In this document: in pieces, positions 1 through 10,324 of the stretch
Layout: each line of letters begins with the position of its first letter
How positions within the stretch are numbered: position 1 is the stretch's first letter
NCBI GenBank assembly: GCA_014946745.1
Contig: JADCRD010000001.1
Span: forward strand, 1,178,001 to 1,242,000
Source of the DNA: Lysobacterales bacterium
GTDB taxonomy: Bacteria; Pseudomonadota; Gammaproteobacteria; Xanthomonadales; Xanthomonadaceae
Direction of reading: 5' to 3'
DNA length: 64,000 nt
The notes under the pieces: generated by a model
Seen by the model: the letters and a program-made list of their open reading frames with translations, nothing else
What the model was told of the DNA's origin: nothing
Database searches by the model: none
Position numbers and translations under genes: made by a program

Positions 1-3000
1 CCCGGTTGACGATGGACAGCTGCAGGCCCTGCACCGCGCCGCCCTGCGCGATGGGCTGCCCGCCGGCCGTGGCCAGCGCGACGGTCAGCACCGAGGGGTT
101 GAAGCGAAGCCAGCCTTCCGTCAGCGATTGAGGTGTGTAGCTCCAGACGGCAGTGGCCACCGGCGCGGCGATTTCCGGCAGGGTGACCCATGCGCGGCCA
201 TCGCCCTGCACCCGCTGTTCTAGGTAGGCGACTTCCAGGCCCGGCTCGCTGGGCAACGGCAGTGCCAGCCCACCCGCAGCCCGCAGCAAGGGCATCACGG
301 CGAACGAGAATTCGAGAATGCCGATGGCCGCGCTGGCCTGGTCGGCCGGGATCACCAGCTCCTGCGTCGGCAGGATGCCGGTGACCGCGTGGACCGGGGC
401 TCGCGGGTCCACGAGCATGAGCACGTCCTGCTCTTCATGCGGGCTGTGGCCGGCCTGGTCCGGCAGGCGCGGCGTGGCGTTGAGCAGCAGCGTCTGCGGC
501 CCGGGCCGCGCCACCGCGCCGCTGCTGGCCGCCGCGGCGTCGCTGTAGAACGTGTCGAGGTCGTAGGCGCCGGCGCCGGCTTGCTTGAAGAAGCCGACCA
601 GCCCGTCGTCCAGCCGGTCCAGCTTGCCCAGGGCGACGGGGAAGTCCACCTCGTTGAGGCCGGCGCTGGTGTCGGTCCAGCCGCCGGCGCCCAGGCACGC
701 GCTGTTCTGCGAAAGCGAGGGCGGGCCCAGCAGTTCCAGGCGCAGGCGGGCCTGGACCAGTGCGACCGGCCGCCCGATCAGCACGGCCAGGTCGGAGTTG
801 CTCGCCGGGTCGCCCGGGTTGACCGACTCGCACGCCGTGTCCACGCACCGGTAGTACGCCTCGAAGTCGGTCACGCTGGTGTTGAGGCCCAGCTGCAAGG
901 CCACCGCCCGCAGGCGCGGGTCGGCCGCCGCGAGCACCGGATCGGCATCGATGGCGAGGTCGATGTCGGCGTCGTTGCCGGGAGCGCCTTGCCATACCAC
1001 CCGTGTGCGCGCGCCCGTGTCGTCACCGCCCACGAACAGCGATCCGAGCGGGCGGCCGGCGGCGTCGTACAGAAAGAAGCCCTGGGTCAGGTGGTTGGGC
1101 AGCAGCCAGCCGCAGATGGGGCTGGTGGAGGGGTGGTTGCCGGGTTCGCAGGTGCCGCCGCTCGCGGCCGACAGCCACTGGAACGCCACGCGCGCCGGCT
1201 GCGCCAGGCGCGGCGCCGCGTAGGCGAAGCCGGGCGCTGGTTGTTGTGCGGGCCCCGTCGCCGCCATCGACGCGGCGATGGCCGGCTGCGGCGCCAGCAG
1301 CACCGGGCGGCGCTGGCCGAACGCATCGACTGCCTGCAGCTGGAAGCCCGGTGAGCCGACTTGCAGAAAGCCGGCCCGGATCGGGTTGAAGGGCCGGTCG
1401 AATTCGGGCGTGACATCCCACACCACCGGCAGGCGCCCGGTCTGCAGCACGCTGCTCGCGAACTGCGTGAGGGTCCGCGCCGCGGGTCCCGCCTGGGGCG
1501 GGCTCACCACCGCCACCTGCATCAGCGCCACCATGTTCAGCAGCGCGTGGTCGAAGCCCGCGAGCGGCTGCACCAGGAAGCCGCCTTGGTCCAGCTGGCC
1601 GAGGATGGCGGCCAGCGTGGGGTCAGGGGTGTGGGGCGGCAGCTTTTCGATCAGCGTGCGGAAGTTCTCCGCCGGCTTGCCCGACAGCAGCGTGTGGCCC
1701 CGGTAACGCCCCGAGTAGTCGGCGGCCTGCGGGTCGATGCGTCCCGGACCGGGGCCGTAGCTCACGAAGCTGCCGGCGCCGGGGTCGACTTGGAAGCGGC
1801 TGGTGAAGAAGTCGGGCGTGTACGGCGTCAGGCCGCCGCCTGTGTCGGCAACCGGCGCGAACGCGACGTCCCAGGTCAGGAAAATGGGCAGCCAAGGGTT
1901 GTCGTTCCACCGGGTGATGGCGACCGGCGAGGGCGGCGTGCCCTGCGTGACCTGCCAGGGGTTGCCGGCTTGCTGCCCCGCCAGCAGCGCCGATAAGCCG
2001 TCCTCCAGCGCGTTGCGCGCCGCGCCCGACCAAGCCGCTGCGCAATCGACGTTCAGCAGGCAGGCCTCGGCGATCAGCGCCGACAGGTCCGCGCCGTGCG
2101 GCAGGTGCGCCGCCCCCAGCGCGGCGGCCGCGGCGAAATCGGCAGAGGCGCGCGACGTGCCGTTGATCTTCAGCGCGGACACGATGTCGCCGGTGGCGCG
2201 GCAGGCGAGCTTGCCGTCCGCGCGGTGGTTGCCGTCGCCGCCGTAGCGCGCGGGCTTGGCCAGCTCGGCGGCGTTGAGCAACAGGACCGGCTCGTTGGCC
2301 TGGAAGAAGCGGCGCCCTGGCACCTTGCGCACCGACAGGTCCTTGCGCGCGGCGATGGCGTCGTGAAGGCCGCTGAGCTGCCGGTCGTGGTCGGCCTGCG
2401 CGTCGGCGAGCCGCGCCTGCAGGCCGCCGGGCGTCCACAGGGGCGCGAGCTGCTGCAGCAGATGGGTGAACACGGCCGCCTGGTTGAGCGGAGGCGTCAG
2501 GAAGTAGCGGTACCAGTCGGCGAACACCCGCCAGCGGAAGGCGTCTACCTCGGTTTTGGCCTCGAACAGCAAGGCGGCCGCTGCATTCAGCGCATCGAGT
2601 TGGTTGGCGATGCCCTGCGGCAACTGGATGGCCTCGGCCTCGCGGTCGCTCTGGAACACCGTGTAGGCAACTTGCGCTTCCAGCGTGCGGAACTGGTTGT
2701 CGTGCAATTCCTCGGCCAGGCGCGCCAGCATCGCCGGTTGCGGCTGGCTCAGCTTGGGCCACAGGCCCTGCTGGAACGCCGTCAGCAGCTGTTCGACTTC
2801 GGGCGTGCCCAGCTTCAGCGCCTGCGTGAAGAACGCAGCCAGCGCTTCGGCGGGCGAATTGCCGAGGGCCGCCGCCGCGGTGACGGGCGGCGGATCGGCC
2901 GGCACGTAATTGCGCCCCGAGTCCCAGGTGATTTCGCTGACGCTGCCGCTGTAGAGCGTGTAGGCGGGTTCGGGATCGCCGGCCGCTGTCCAGTTGTGGT

Positions 3001-3757
3001 TGCGGCCCAGCCACTCGGCGCGCGAGCTGTTGGCGGCCGCGGCATGGCTCACAGGGTCATTGACGCCGCCTTCGTACCAGCCGCTCACCACATAGGCCAG
3101 CCGCGCCCCGGCCGGCACGCCTTCGAGCCGGTCCCACAGGCCGAAGCTGTTGCGGCTTTCCGGGTAGTACGACGCGAAAGACGGCACGCCATTGGAAACG
3201 GCGCTGAGGGCGAAGCCCGTGCCCTCGGCCAGCGAGCGCCCCGTCAAGGCCTGCGGATAGTCCGCCAGGGGCCAGCTTTGCCCCAGGTAGTGAAAGTCGG
3301 GCAGTCCGGCGTTTCCAGCCGCCTGCGCTTGGGCGGGCTTGACCGGCACGCGCATGGCGGTGGGGCTGGGCGCGTGCTCATTGAGCTGGTCGCTGGCCAC
3401 GACGAATGATGTGGCTGTGAATGCGCCGCCCTGCAGCACCAGCCGGGTGACCAGCCAGCGGTTGGGCGCCGCCGGGAAATCCAGGCCCTGCCCGCTGTCG
3501 GTGGCGCGCGTGATGGCATCTGGCAGGGCCCAATGCAGATGGACACCCGGCCCCAGCGGGATCAGTGCGTCATTGCCCAGGCCGCGGCTGGCATTGCCGC
3601 CGAGAAACGCCTGGGGGTTCTGCGCGGTCAGCGACGAATAGTCGATGGTGGTGCCGGCGAAGTTGCCGGTGCGTTCCGCGTCGATCGTGCCGACGCAGAA
3701 CGCCACCACGTCCACCGGAACCACCCAGCCCGTGTTGCCGGCCGTGCTGGCTTTCAT
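1..3757 (-). CDS. Very large leaderless protein of unknown function (3' end outside window)
   Basis: The reading frame is open from an ATG at 3757 to the left edge, giving at least 1252 residues; the C-terminus is missing. The ATG overlaps the stop of the preceding gene as ATGA, so the two are translationally coupled. There is no signal peptide (it starts MKASTAGNTGWVVPVDVVAF) and no membrane segment. Near residues 60-95 lies a distinctive stretch with GVHLHWALPDA followed by PNRWLVTR. The middle (about 330-480) is helical and rich in Gln, Leu and Ala; the rest looks beta-rich with many aromatic and proline residues. I recognise no enzymatic motif and no named family. It is the last visible gene of a four-gene operon with a ComEC-type hydrolase and a DUF6603-like protein, so it probably works with them. 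A structural or particle role is only a guess. Confidence 0.8.
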   Translation of the reverse strand, partial: MKASTAGNTGWVVPVDVVAFCVGTIDAERTGNFAGTTIDYSSLTAQNPQAFLGGNASRGLGNDALIPLGPGVHLHWALPDAITRATDSGQGLDFPAAPNRWLVTRLVLQGGAFTATSFVVASDQLNEHAPSPTAMRVPVKPAQAQAAGNAGLPDFHYLGQSWPLADYPQALTGRSLAEGTGFALSAVSNGVPSFASYYPESRNSFGLWDRLEGVPAGARLAYVVSGWYEGGVNDPVSHAAAANSSRAEWLGRNHNWTAAGDPEPAYTLYSGSVSEITWDSGRNYVPADPPPVTAAAALGNSPAEALAAFFTQALKLGTPEVEQLLTAFQQGLWPKLSQPQPAMLARLAEELHDNQFRTLEAQVAYTVFQSDREAEAIQLPQGIANQLDALNAAAALLFEAKTEVDAFRWRVFADWYRYFLTPPLNQAAVFTHLLQQLAPLWTPGGLQARLADAQADHDRQLSGLHDAIAARKDLSVRKVPGRRFFQANEPVLLLNAAELAKPARYGGDGNHRADGKLACRATGDIVSALKINGTSRASADFAAAAALGAAHLPHGADLSALIAEACLLNVDCAAAWSGAARNALEDGLSALLAGQQAGNPWQVTQGTPPSPVAITRWNDNPWLPIFLTWDVAFAPVADTGGGLTPYTPDFFTSRFQVDPGAGSFVSYGPGPGRIDPQAADYSGRYRGHTLLSGKPAENFRTLIEKLPPHTPDPTLAAILGQLDQGGFLVQPLAGFDHALLNMVALMQVAVVSPPQAGPAARTLTQFASSVLQTGRLPVVWDVTPEFDRPFNPIRAGFLQVGSPGFQLQAVDAFGQRRPVLLAPQPAIAASMAATGPAQQPAPGFAYAAPRLAQPARVAFQWLSAASGGTCEPGNHPSTSPICGWLLPNHLTQGFFLYDAAGRPLGSLFVGGDDTGARTRVVWQGAPGNDADIDLAIDADPVLAAADPRLRAVALQLGLNTSVTDFEAYYRCVDTACESVNPGDPASNSDLAVLIGRPVALVQARLRLELLGPPSLSQNSACLGAGGWTDTSAGLNEVDFPVALGKLDRLDDGLVGFFKQAGAGAYDLDTFYSDAAAASSGAVARPGPQTLLLNATPRLPDQAGHSPHEEQDVLMLVDPRAPVHAVTGILPTQELVIPADQASAAIGILEFSFAVMPLLRAAGGLALPLPSEPGLEVAYLEQRVQGDGRAWVTLPEIAAPVATAVWSYTPQSLTEGWLRFNPSVLTVALATAGGQPIAQGGAVQGLQLSIVNR

Positions 3758-5952
3758 GCTGTCTCCCCGACGAGGTACTCGACCCGGACCACGCCCTTGA
3801 CCATCTGAAGCGCGAACTCGTTGGCGCTCATGCGGGCCAACGACTGGCCGAACCAGGTGTTGAGCTGCGTGCGGATCGCCTCGCCGCCGGCCGCGGCACG
3901 GATGGTCAGCGCGTCGGAGCGCATCGCGATCCGCGCCGTGCCGTGGGGCTGCACGGGGTACTGCAGCCCGGCGTGGTCGCCGGCCACGGCGCGCAAGGTC
4001 GTGCTCGCACTGCCGTCGGTGGCGAGCTCGACGCCCGAATGCAGCTGTTCGGGCGGCTGGTGGATGGCGATCATCCGCACCGGCCCGTCGAACAGGCACA
4101 GCAGAACGTCCTGCGAGAGGTTGGTCATGCTTAGTTTGGCCACGTCCGGCGGGTGGCTGTCATCCGTGTCGCTGTAGCCGTCGATCTGCAGCTGGGGCCA
4201 GTTGCGTATCGCCTGCGAGCGGATCAGCAGCCCCGTCACCGCCAGCTGCGACGAACTCGCGCCGGCCTTGAGTTGCGCGAGGTGCGGCCGGTCGTTGCGC
4301 CGCCGGCCCCGCGCCGCCTGGATGGACAGCGGCCGTATCGCGCGCGCCAGGCCCGCGTCCCGCGCCGCCTGGGCCTGCGACGACCGGCCGATGCTGAACG
4401 CGCCGTCCACCAGCGCTTCCATCCACGCCGGATCGAGGCTGAACATGCGCAAGGACTCCGGCGGCAGCATCTGCTCGTTGGGCACAAGGTAACCAAATGG
4501 CACGCCTCGCAGCAGCCGCAGGGCGCCGATGAAGTCCGCGATCACCTGGGCAGGCTGCGGATCGCCTAGGCCGTTGGCGCGCAGCCGGTTTGTGAAACTC
4601 GGAAGCGCGGTGGCGTTGCCCTCGGTCAGCCTCGCCATGAAGGCCGATGCCTCGCCGGCGATGGCCGCCGACCGGGCGGACTGGTGCTTCCATTGCAGCA
4701 GCGCCAACGAGAAGCTGCGGCTTTGCAGCGCCATCAGCTGGCCCAGCTGCCAGGCCGCGGCATACGACGTGTCGAACATGCCCAGCGTGGGGTCGTAACG
4801 CAGCAAGGCGTCGGGGCCTGAGACGGCGGGTGGCGGCGCCGGTGCCGCCATGCCGTACGGCAGCAAGGGGCCTCGGTACCAGGAGACGGTCTTGCCGGCT
4901 TCGCGCAGGTGATGGTCCATCGGCACATACCCGGCGGCCAGGGCATTCGCGACCAGCGCGTCGGCGTCGGCGTCGCCGATGCCCGTGGGCTGCGCCGCGG
5001 TGGCGGCCTGCACCCGCGCGGCGTCGACGGCGGCGCCGGGCATGCGCACCGTGGCGATACCGCTGCTGTTCAAGTGGGTCAGCAAGTGCTCCAGCGTCGC
5101 GCCCCCGTCGGTCACCGTGAATGGCCAGCTGTTGAGGACGACCAGCCGGATGGTGGTCGCGCCGCCGAAGGCAGCGCTGGGGTTGCCCTGCTCGTCGGGG
5201 AGGTAGGAGCCCAGGTTCTCCAGCGACACCAGCAGCGCGAGGGCCTTGCCGCCCACGCGGCCGGCCCGGTTGCCCAGCACGATGGCGCGCGTCAGCTGCG
5301 TGTCGGTGTTGTCGACGCTGTCGTGCGTGTCGGTGGTGCGGACATTGGCCAGCAGAGCCAGGTCGGCGGCGGTGGGCGCGATGCGGCTGAACAGCGGTAC
5401 GGCCAGGTCGACCACGTTGACCGGGTCCGCCGCGCTTTCGCCGTAGTCCAGCAGCGAAAGGCCCGGCGTTGCGACCGTGCCCGGCGGCATCGCACCGACC
5501 CCGCTGGATGCGCCGGCCGCCTGGCCTGCCACGCTGATCGGCGTGCCCTGGGGCACTAGGTCGGCGGCCGTCTTCGCGGTCACGGCGGGTGCGGGCAACG
5601 CCGCCAGTTCGTCCTGCTGAAGCGTGAGCACGGCCAGCCACGGGACATTGGCGTTGCCGGCGCCGGCGACGCTGGTGCGTTGCCAGGGCAGCGTGGGCCG
5701 CGCCAGCACCACATGCGGTAGCACGCCGCCGAACTCGCCGGTGGCCAGCGCCGGCGGAAACACCGACACGAGGTCGTCGCCGCCCAGCCGGAAGCGCAGC
5801 CCGGCCACGGCGAAACGCGCGTCCGCCGTGAAGCTGATGGGCGGGCCTTTGGGCCCCCCCGCGCTGAGTTCGGCGTGCAACCCGTACACGCCGGACTTCA
5901 GCTTGGGTTCCTTGAACTCGGTGAAGGTCACCGCTTTGTCGACGCTTGCCAT
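3754..5952 (-). CDS. Large protein of unknown function, third gene of the DUF6603/MBL operon
   Basis: A 732-residue protein without signal peptide. The ATG at 5952 lies one base after the TGA of the DUF6603-like gene and is preceded by GGAGG inside that gene, which decides the start over an upstream in-frame ATG at 6033. The N-terminal third is beta-rich and contains DDLVSVFPPAL, GVLPHVVLARPTLPW and later LNSWPFTV. The C-terminal half is more helical, with LMALQSRSFSLALLQWKHQ. The last ~50 residues are amphipathic and end VKGVVRVEYLVGETA. I see no catalytic motif and cannot assign a family. The one-base gap upstream and ATGA overlap downstream imply fixed stoichiometry with its neighbours. 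Confidence 0.85.
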   Translation of the reverse strand: MASVDKAVTFTEFKEPKLKSGVYGLHAELSAGGPKGPPISFTADARFAVAGLRFRLGGDDLVSVFPPALATGEFGGVLPHVVLARPTLPWQRTSVAGAGNANVPWLAVLTLQQDELAALPAPAVTAKTAADLVPQGTPISVAGQAAGASSGVGAMPPGTVATPGLSLLDYGESAADPVNVVDLAVPLFSRIAPTAADLALLANVRTTDTHDSVDNTDTQLTRAIVLGNRAGRVGGKALALLVSLENLGSYLPDEQGNPSAAFGGATTIRLVVLNSWPFTVTDGGATLEHLLTHLNSSGIATVRMPGAAVDAARVQAATAAQPTGIGDADADALVANALAAGYVPMDHHLREAGKTVSWYRGPLLPYGMAAPAPPPAVSGPDALLRYDPTLGMFDTSYAAAWQLGQLMALQSRSFSLALLQWKHQSARSAAIAGEASAFMARLTEGNATALPSFTNRLRANGLGDPQPAQVIADFIGALRLLRGVPFGYLVPNEQMLPPESLRMFSLDPAWMEALVDGAFSIGRSSQAQAARDAGLARAIRPLSIQAARGRRRNDRPHLAQLKAGASSSQLAVTGLLIRSQAIRNWPQLQIDGYSDTDDSHPPDVAKLSMTNLSQDVLLCLFDGPVRMIAIHQPPEQLHSGVELATDGSASTTLRAVAGDHAGLQYPVQPHGTARIAMRSDALTIRAAAGGEAIRTQLNTWFGQSLARMSANEFALQMVKGVVRVEYLVGETA

Positions 5953-5953
5953 G

Positions 5954-8900
5954 TCAGCGTGCCTCCACCAGGTAGCGCAGCGCCGGCTGCGCCAGCAACG
6001 ATCCCGACCGCGGATCGGCCAGAGACGACACATCCACGCTGGTACCGACTCCGAAGCCGGCGCGGGTTGCGGCGGCGATCACGGCCGCTCGGTTGGCGGC
6101 AGGCACCGGCTGCGTGATGGTGGCGTGCACTGTCTCGCCGGAGAACGGGTCCACCGTGAACACCGACGCGTCGCTGGCCGGCAATGGGATGCGAGGGCCG
6201 TCCTCGGTGTAGCGCAAGTACTGGATGTCGACCGGCAGGGTTTTCTGCCCGGCCGGGACCTCGGGGATGATGGTGAGCCCGGTCAAAGCATCGGGGATGA
6301 CCGTGTCCGCCAGGGGATCGATGCCGGTGGGGATGCCGTGCGCATCGAGCTGGCGCAGGTTCCACAGCGCGCGCGGCACCGCGCCGATGGTGCGCGTGGC
6401 GAAGAACGTCGTGTCCTCCGGCGAATCCGCCGTCACTGTGAGTGTCGAGGTGAACTGGCCGGGCGCGATGTCGCTGGGGCCGACGGCGATGTGCGTCTCC
6501 CAGGTGCTCGTGTCGTGAGGGTCCGCGGCCAGAGTGGCGTTGCGTGACCCTTGGAGCACGGGCGTGACGACCGGAATGCTGCTGGCGATGGCCAGCTCGA
6601 TCGTGTCACCGTCCACCAGCCAGTCCAGCGGGAAGGCGGCGCCGGCCACAGGAGGCAGCGTGCGCAGGATGCCGGTCACGCCGTTGATCTGCACCACCGG
6701 CGGCTTGGCGGTGTCGGCCTTGCCCGACAGGGCCTGGGGCTTCGCGCTCGCCTGACGGCTGGGGAGCACCTGCCGCACGAAATCCGGCCATTCGATCGAC
6801 TGGGGCACGACTTCATCGGCGCCGAAGCCGATGGTGAAGGACACGATGTCCAGGTCCACGTGCACGCGGCCGCCGAAGGGCGGGCCCCAGATTTCGCCAT
6901 CTACGCCCAGGTGCACGGTGATGGTAAACGAGGTGAACCACAGGTCGATGTGCACCGACGCGCCAAGTTCGATCGACACGCTGATGAAGTAGTGCAGCGG
7001 CTTGAACAGCAGCAGGAAGTCCGCTTCGACGACGAACCATGCGCGGATGGACCCGCTGGACCACACGGCGCGCAGCCCACCGCCGGCCATCACCGCGCTG
7101 GCCGTGAGGGCGAAGTACTCGTCGCCGCTGATGCTGAGCTGGTCCGTCACCTGCCAGTTCAGCCCCAGCCGCGGCACATCAGGGTAGTGGGAAGGCTTGT
7201 TGAAGCGTGGGCTGTAGCCGCCCAGCGTGAGCACGAACTCGCCCGGGTGGTCCTTGCCGTACCACATGTAAAAGGCGAAGCCGCCCGTCAGGTGGCATTG
7301 CCGCGACAGCAGGAACGAGCGTGGCGTCAGCTGGCCCGACACGGCGATGAGGCCGTGCGCCGGCTGGAACGACGCCTCCAGCGCCAGCTCGGCCAGCGCG
7401 ATCGGGTTGATGATGTCATCCGGCGGCAGGGACAGCGACGACAGGCCCAGCAGGTCGATCTCGAATTCGTTGCCGAACTTCACCACCAGCAGCGCGAAGC
7501 TGTCGATCAGCTGGAACGAGCTGAAGCGGATGCCGGCCGCGAGCCAGTACTCGCCGATGGACGGCGCTACCACGCCGCTGCTGGCCAGCCGCTGCATCGC
7601 GTCCTGCACCTTGCCGCCGGTGTCGCCGCCCGAGGTGGAGTTGGGGCCGCCGCCCTTGGCCCATGCGATCAGCGGGAAATCGCCCAGTGAGCCGACCGGA
7701 GGCACCACCAGCTCCCGGTTGAGGCCGAACCCGGCCGCCAGGCCCGTGACGAAGAAGAAGGGCGGGCCGCCCAGCTCCGCATTGAGCACCGCGTACAGAA
7801 AGCAGCTCGGGTGCCCCTGGTAATTCGCATAGGCGCCCAGCGCGCCGATGGAGAAGCTGGGCAGCGACAGGCCCAGCTCGCCATACAGGTCCACCGGGTC
7901 GATCTTTCCGACCAGTGCGCCGCTGAAACCCATGGGCCCGGCATTGACGCTGATGGTCACACCATCGACAGTGAACCGAGGTTTGAGGCTGTCCAAGGGT
8001 GAGCCCACGCCGAGGCCGATGAGACCCAGTTGCACGGGGCCCGCTTCGAGCGAGGCATTCATCAGGCCCCAGATCGTGCTGTCGGCGTAGCGCAGGCCGA
8101 TTTTCTGGATCGACACCGGACCGATGCTCTTTTGCACGTCGAACCAGCTCGTGGTGCCACCAGTGTCGGCCGACGCTAGGCCGATGAGCGCGAGCTGGGG
8201 CGCGCCGCCGCCGCCCAGCGGAATGCTCACCGGGCGGGGCGAGCTGCCCGACACGTCCAGCTCGGCAGCCAGCAGGATGCGCTGGGCCAGTCCCGCCAGC
8301 GGGATGCGGGGAAAGACGCTGTCCGGGTCGGCCGCGGCGATCTGCGTGTTGAGCAGGTTCGCTGCCGTGCCGGCCAGCGGCGCCGGGAACGCAATCGCGG
8401 CCTGGATCTTTTCCAGCGCTACCTCACCGATCTTGGCCAGCTCGGGGCCGACCAGCGGCAGCTGCGCCAGGCTGAGCGTGCGGTTGGCCGCGAGGACGAA
8501 AACATGCTGGCGGGCGGCTCCAGCCTGGCCCGCCTGGGTGATGTAGCTGACCTTGCCGTAGTTGGGATTGGCCGACGCCGCGCCGACGAACAATGAGCTG
8601 GCCTGGCCTTTGGGCGCGTCATAGCGCAGGGTGATCTGCATGAGGTCGAGATTGAGCCCCTGCGGAACTGGCGGCAGCTCGAAGCCGAAGACTTTGGCGA
8701 TGTCGCCGAAGCCCAGCGGCCGGGTGGACTTGAAGCTGGCCAGAAACCAGGTGTCGGCCGGCGCCCTACTGAACACCACGTCGAATTCCAGCGACGTGTT
8801 CGCATCCGGCTTGAGCGTTAGCACGCCCGTGAACAGCGCCGACCAAGCCTTTTTGACCTCGTCGTAGGTGATGGTGACGCGAATCTTCAGCCCCGCCGTC

Positions 8901-10315
8901 GCACCCGCGACGGTGGTGGTGGCGTCGCAGGAAAAGTCGAAGGTGTCGGTGGCGCTCTGCCCGGTGGTGCGCGTGAAGTCCAGCTCGATCAGCGTGATCT
9001 GCAGGTTGGCGATGGGCGCCGGGATCGCGCTAGCGGCGATGCCGAACTTCTTGAGCAGCGCCGCGATCAGGTCGCCCGCGGGCAGGCTGCCGGCTTTGGC
9101 CGACAGCGACAGCGCGCCGCCGCTGTCGTAGGCGCCGATAAGCTCCAGGCTGACCCCGTGGCGCGCGTCTACCGGGATCGAGAACACCGCGAGCAGTTCG
9201 CCGTGGCCGGTGATGCCGCCCTGGTAGGAAATGCCCAGGTTGAAGTGGAACTTGTCCAGCTCGACGCCATGCGCGATCTCGAACGGTTTGTCGATCGCCA
9301 GCGCGAAGTCGACGTGCTGGGCCGAGACGTAGTAGCCCAGCGAAAGCACCGAAAGCCCGATGTCCGGGAAGTTGTGCGGTAGCGTGACGCCAAAGGCGGT
9401 GAAGGCGTCGCCCACCGACAGCCGGGTGTCCGGCTCGAGATAGACGGTGATCGCCTGGTCGGTGGACGACCCCGACACATCGAACTGCACGGAGGCGTCG
9501 ACGTGGGCCGGGCCGATCTGGGTCTTCGCGGTGGCCACGGCCTGGAAGCTCGTTTCGCCGTCAAAGTGGCCGACAAAATCGAACTCGAAGCCGGTGAACG
9601 CGAAGTGGTTGCCGAAGGGCTTCCACGGCGGGTCGGGGTTGAAGGCGAGGCCCAGCTTCAATCCAGAGCATTTGCCCGCGCCCGGGCTGAAGGCGATCTC
9701 GAACGCGCTCAGCGTCAAGTGCTCCAGCGGAAAGCTGGAAGCCGGCAGCAGCGACAACGCCTGTGTGCCGCCGCTCAGCGCCGTCATCAGCTCGGTGCTG
9801 AAGGGCTGCGAGGTGTTTTCCGAGACGGTGAGCGTCCAGTCCGCGCCCGGAACGGCGGGCAGCGTGAGCAGGGCGTCGAACTCGGTCCCGTCGGCGAACA
9901 GGATGGCGCCGAAGGCCAGCGTCACCGCGCCGGCGCCCGGATCCGCGGTCACCTGCGCGACGAGGTTGCCCAGCGACAAGCTGGTGAACGCCGGCAGGGG
10001 CTGCCACCGGTAGCTCTTGGGACGGGCCACGGCCAGGCCGAGGATCAGCGCGTCGTCGACGTCCTCGAAACTGAAGGTGAGCACGCAGGTCTCGCCCAAC
10101 ACAGTTGCCGTGCCCGTCAGCCGGGCGGCGTTCAGGTCCACGGCGATGCTCGACAGCGCGAAGTCGCCGGGGTGCGCGATCACCTGGAACACCTGCTGGA
10201 CGATGGCGGGGCCGAACAGCCCGGGCCCGATGGCGGCGGCGCCGCCGGCCGGCAGGCCGCTGAGCCAGGCCTTGGCCTGGTCGAGCGTGGTGATTGGGGA
10301 GGGTGCGGCGGTCAT
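5954..10315 (-). CDS. DUF6603-like giant beta-rich protein (1453 aa)
   Basis: A 1453-residue protein with no signal peptide or clear transmembrane segment. Residues ~1-640 alternate short hydrophobic beta strands with Gly/Asp turns. Residues ~640-1190 resemble the DUF6603 family from memory: SWFDVQKSIGPVSIQKIGLRY near 730, FPLIAWAKGGG near 885, and repeated long amphipathic strands up to EIWGPPFGGRVHVDLDI near 1150. A C-terminal beta-sandwich-like part (about 1190-1453) follows, with Thr/Val-rich strands. DUF6603 has no established function. The strand pattern could suit a long hydrophobic groove, but that is inference. It starts 9 bases after the MBL-fold gene stop and ends one base before the next gene, so it is the second gene of the operon. 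The DUF6603 match should be confirmed by profile search. Confidence 0.8.
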   Translation of the reverse strand: MTAAPSPITTLDQAKAWLSGLPAGGAAAIGPGLFGPAIVQQVFQVIAHPGDFALSSIAVDLNAARLTGTATVLGETCVLTFSFEDVDDALILGLAVARPKSYRWQPLPAFTSLSLGNLVAQVTADPGAGAVTLAFGAILFADGTEFDALLTLPAVPGADWTLTVSENTSQPFSTELMTALSGGTQALSLLPASSFPLEHLTLSAFEIAFSPGAGKCSGLKLGLAFNPDPPWKPFGNHFAFTGFEFDFVGHFDGETSFQAVATAKTQIGPAHVDASVQFDVSGSSTDQAITVYLEPDTRLSVGDAFTAFGVTLPHNFPDIGLSVLSLGYYVSAQHVDFALAIDKPFEIAHGVELDKFHFNLGISYQGGITGHGELLAVFSIPVDARHGVSLELIGAYDSGGALSLSAKAGSLPAGDLIAALLKKFGIAASAIPAPIANLQITLIELDFTRTTGQSATDTFDFSCDATTTVAGATAGLKIRVTITYDEVKKAWSALFTGVLTLKPDANTSLEFDVVFSRAPADTWFLASFKSTRPLGFGDIAKVFGFELPPVPQGLNLDLMQITLRYDAPKGQASSLFVGAASANPNYGKVSYITQAGQAGAARQHVFVLAANRTLSLAQLPLVGPELAKIGEVALEKIQAAIAFPAPLAGTAANLLNTQIAAADPDSVFPRIPLAGLAQRILLAAELDVSGSSPRPVSIPLGGGGAPQLALIGLASADTGGTTSWFDVQKSIGPVSIQKIGLRYADSTIWGLMNASLEAGPVQLGLIGLGVGSPLDSLKPRFTVDGVTISVNAGPMGFSGALVGKIDPVDLYGELGLSLPSFSIGALGAYANYQGHPSCFLYAVLNAELGGPPFFFVTGLAAGFGLNRELVVPPVGSLGDFPLIAWAKGGGPNSTSGGDTGGKVQDAMQRLASSGVVAPSIGEYWLAAGIRFSSFQLIDSFALLVVKFGNEFEIDLLGLSSLSLPPDDIINPIALAELALEASFQPAHGLIAVSGQLTPRSFLLSRQCHLTGGFAFYMWYGKDHPGEFVLTLGGYSPRFNKPSHYPDVPRLGLNWQVTDQLSISGDEYFALTASAVMAGGGLRAVWSSGSIRAWFVVEADFLLLFKPLHYFISVSIELGASVHIDLWFTSFTITVHLGVDGEIWGPPFGGRVHVDLDIVSFTIGFGADEVVPQSIEWPDFVRQVLPSRQASAKPQALSGKADTAKPPVVQINGVTGILRTLPPVAGAAFPLDWLVDGDTIELAIASSIPVVTPVLQGSRNATLAADPHDTSTWETHIAVGPSDIAPGQFTSTLTVTADSPEDTTFFATRTIGAVPRALWNLRQLDAHGIPTGIDPLADTVIPDALTGLTIIPEVPAGQKTLPVDIQYLRYTEDGPRIPLPASDASVFTVDPFSGETVHATITQPVPAANRAAVIAAATRAGFGVGTSVDVSSLADPRSGSLLAQPALRYLVEAR

Positions 10316-10324
10316 GGCGGGTCC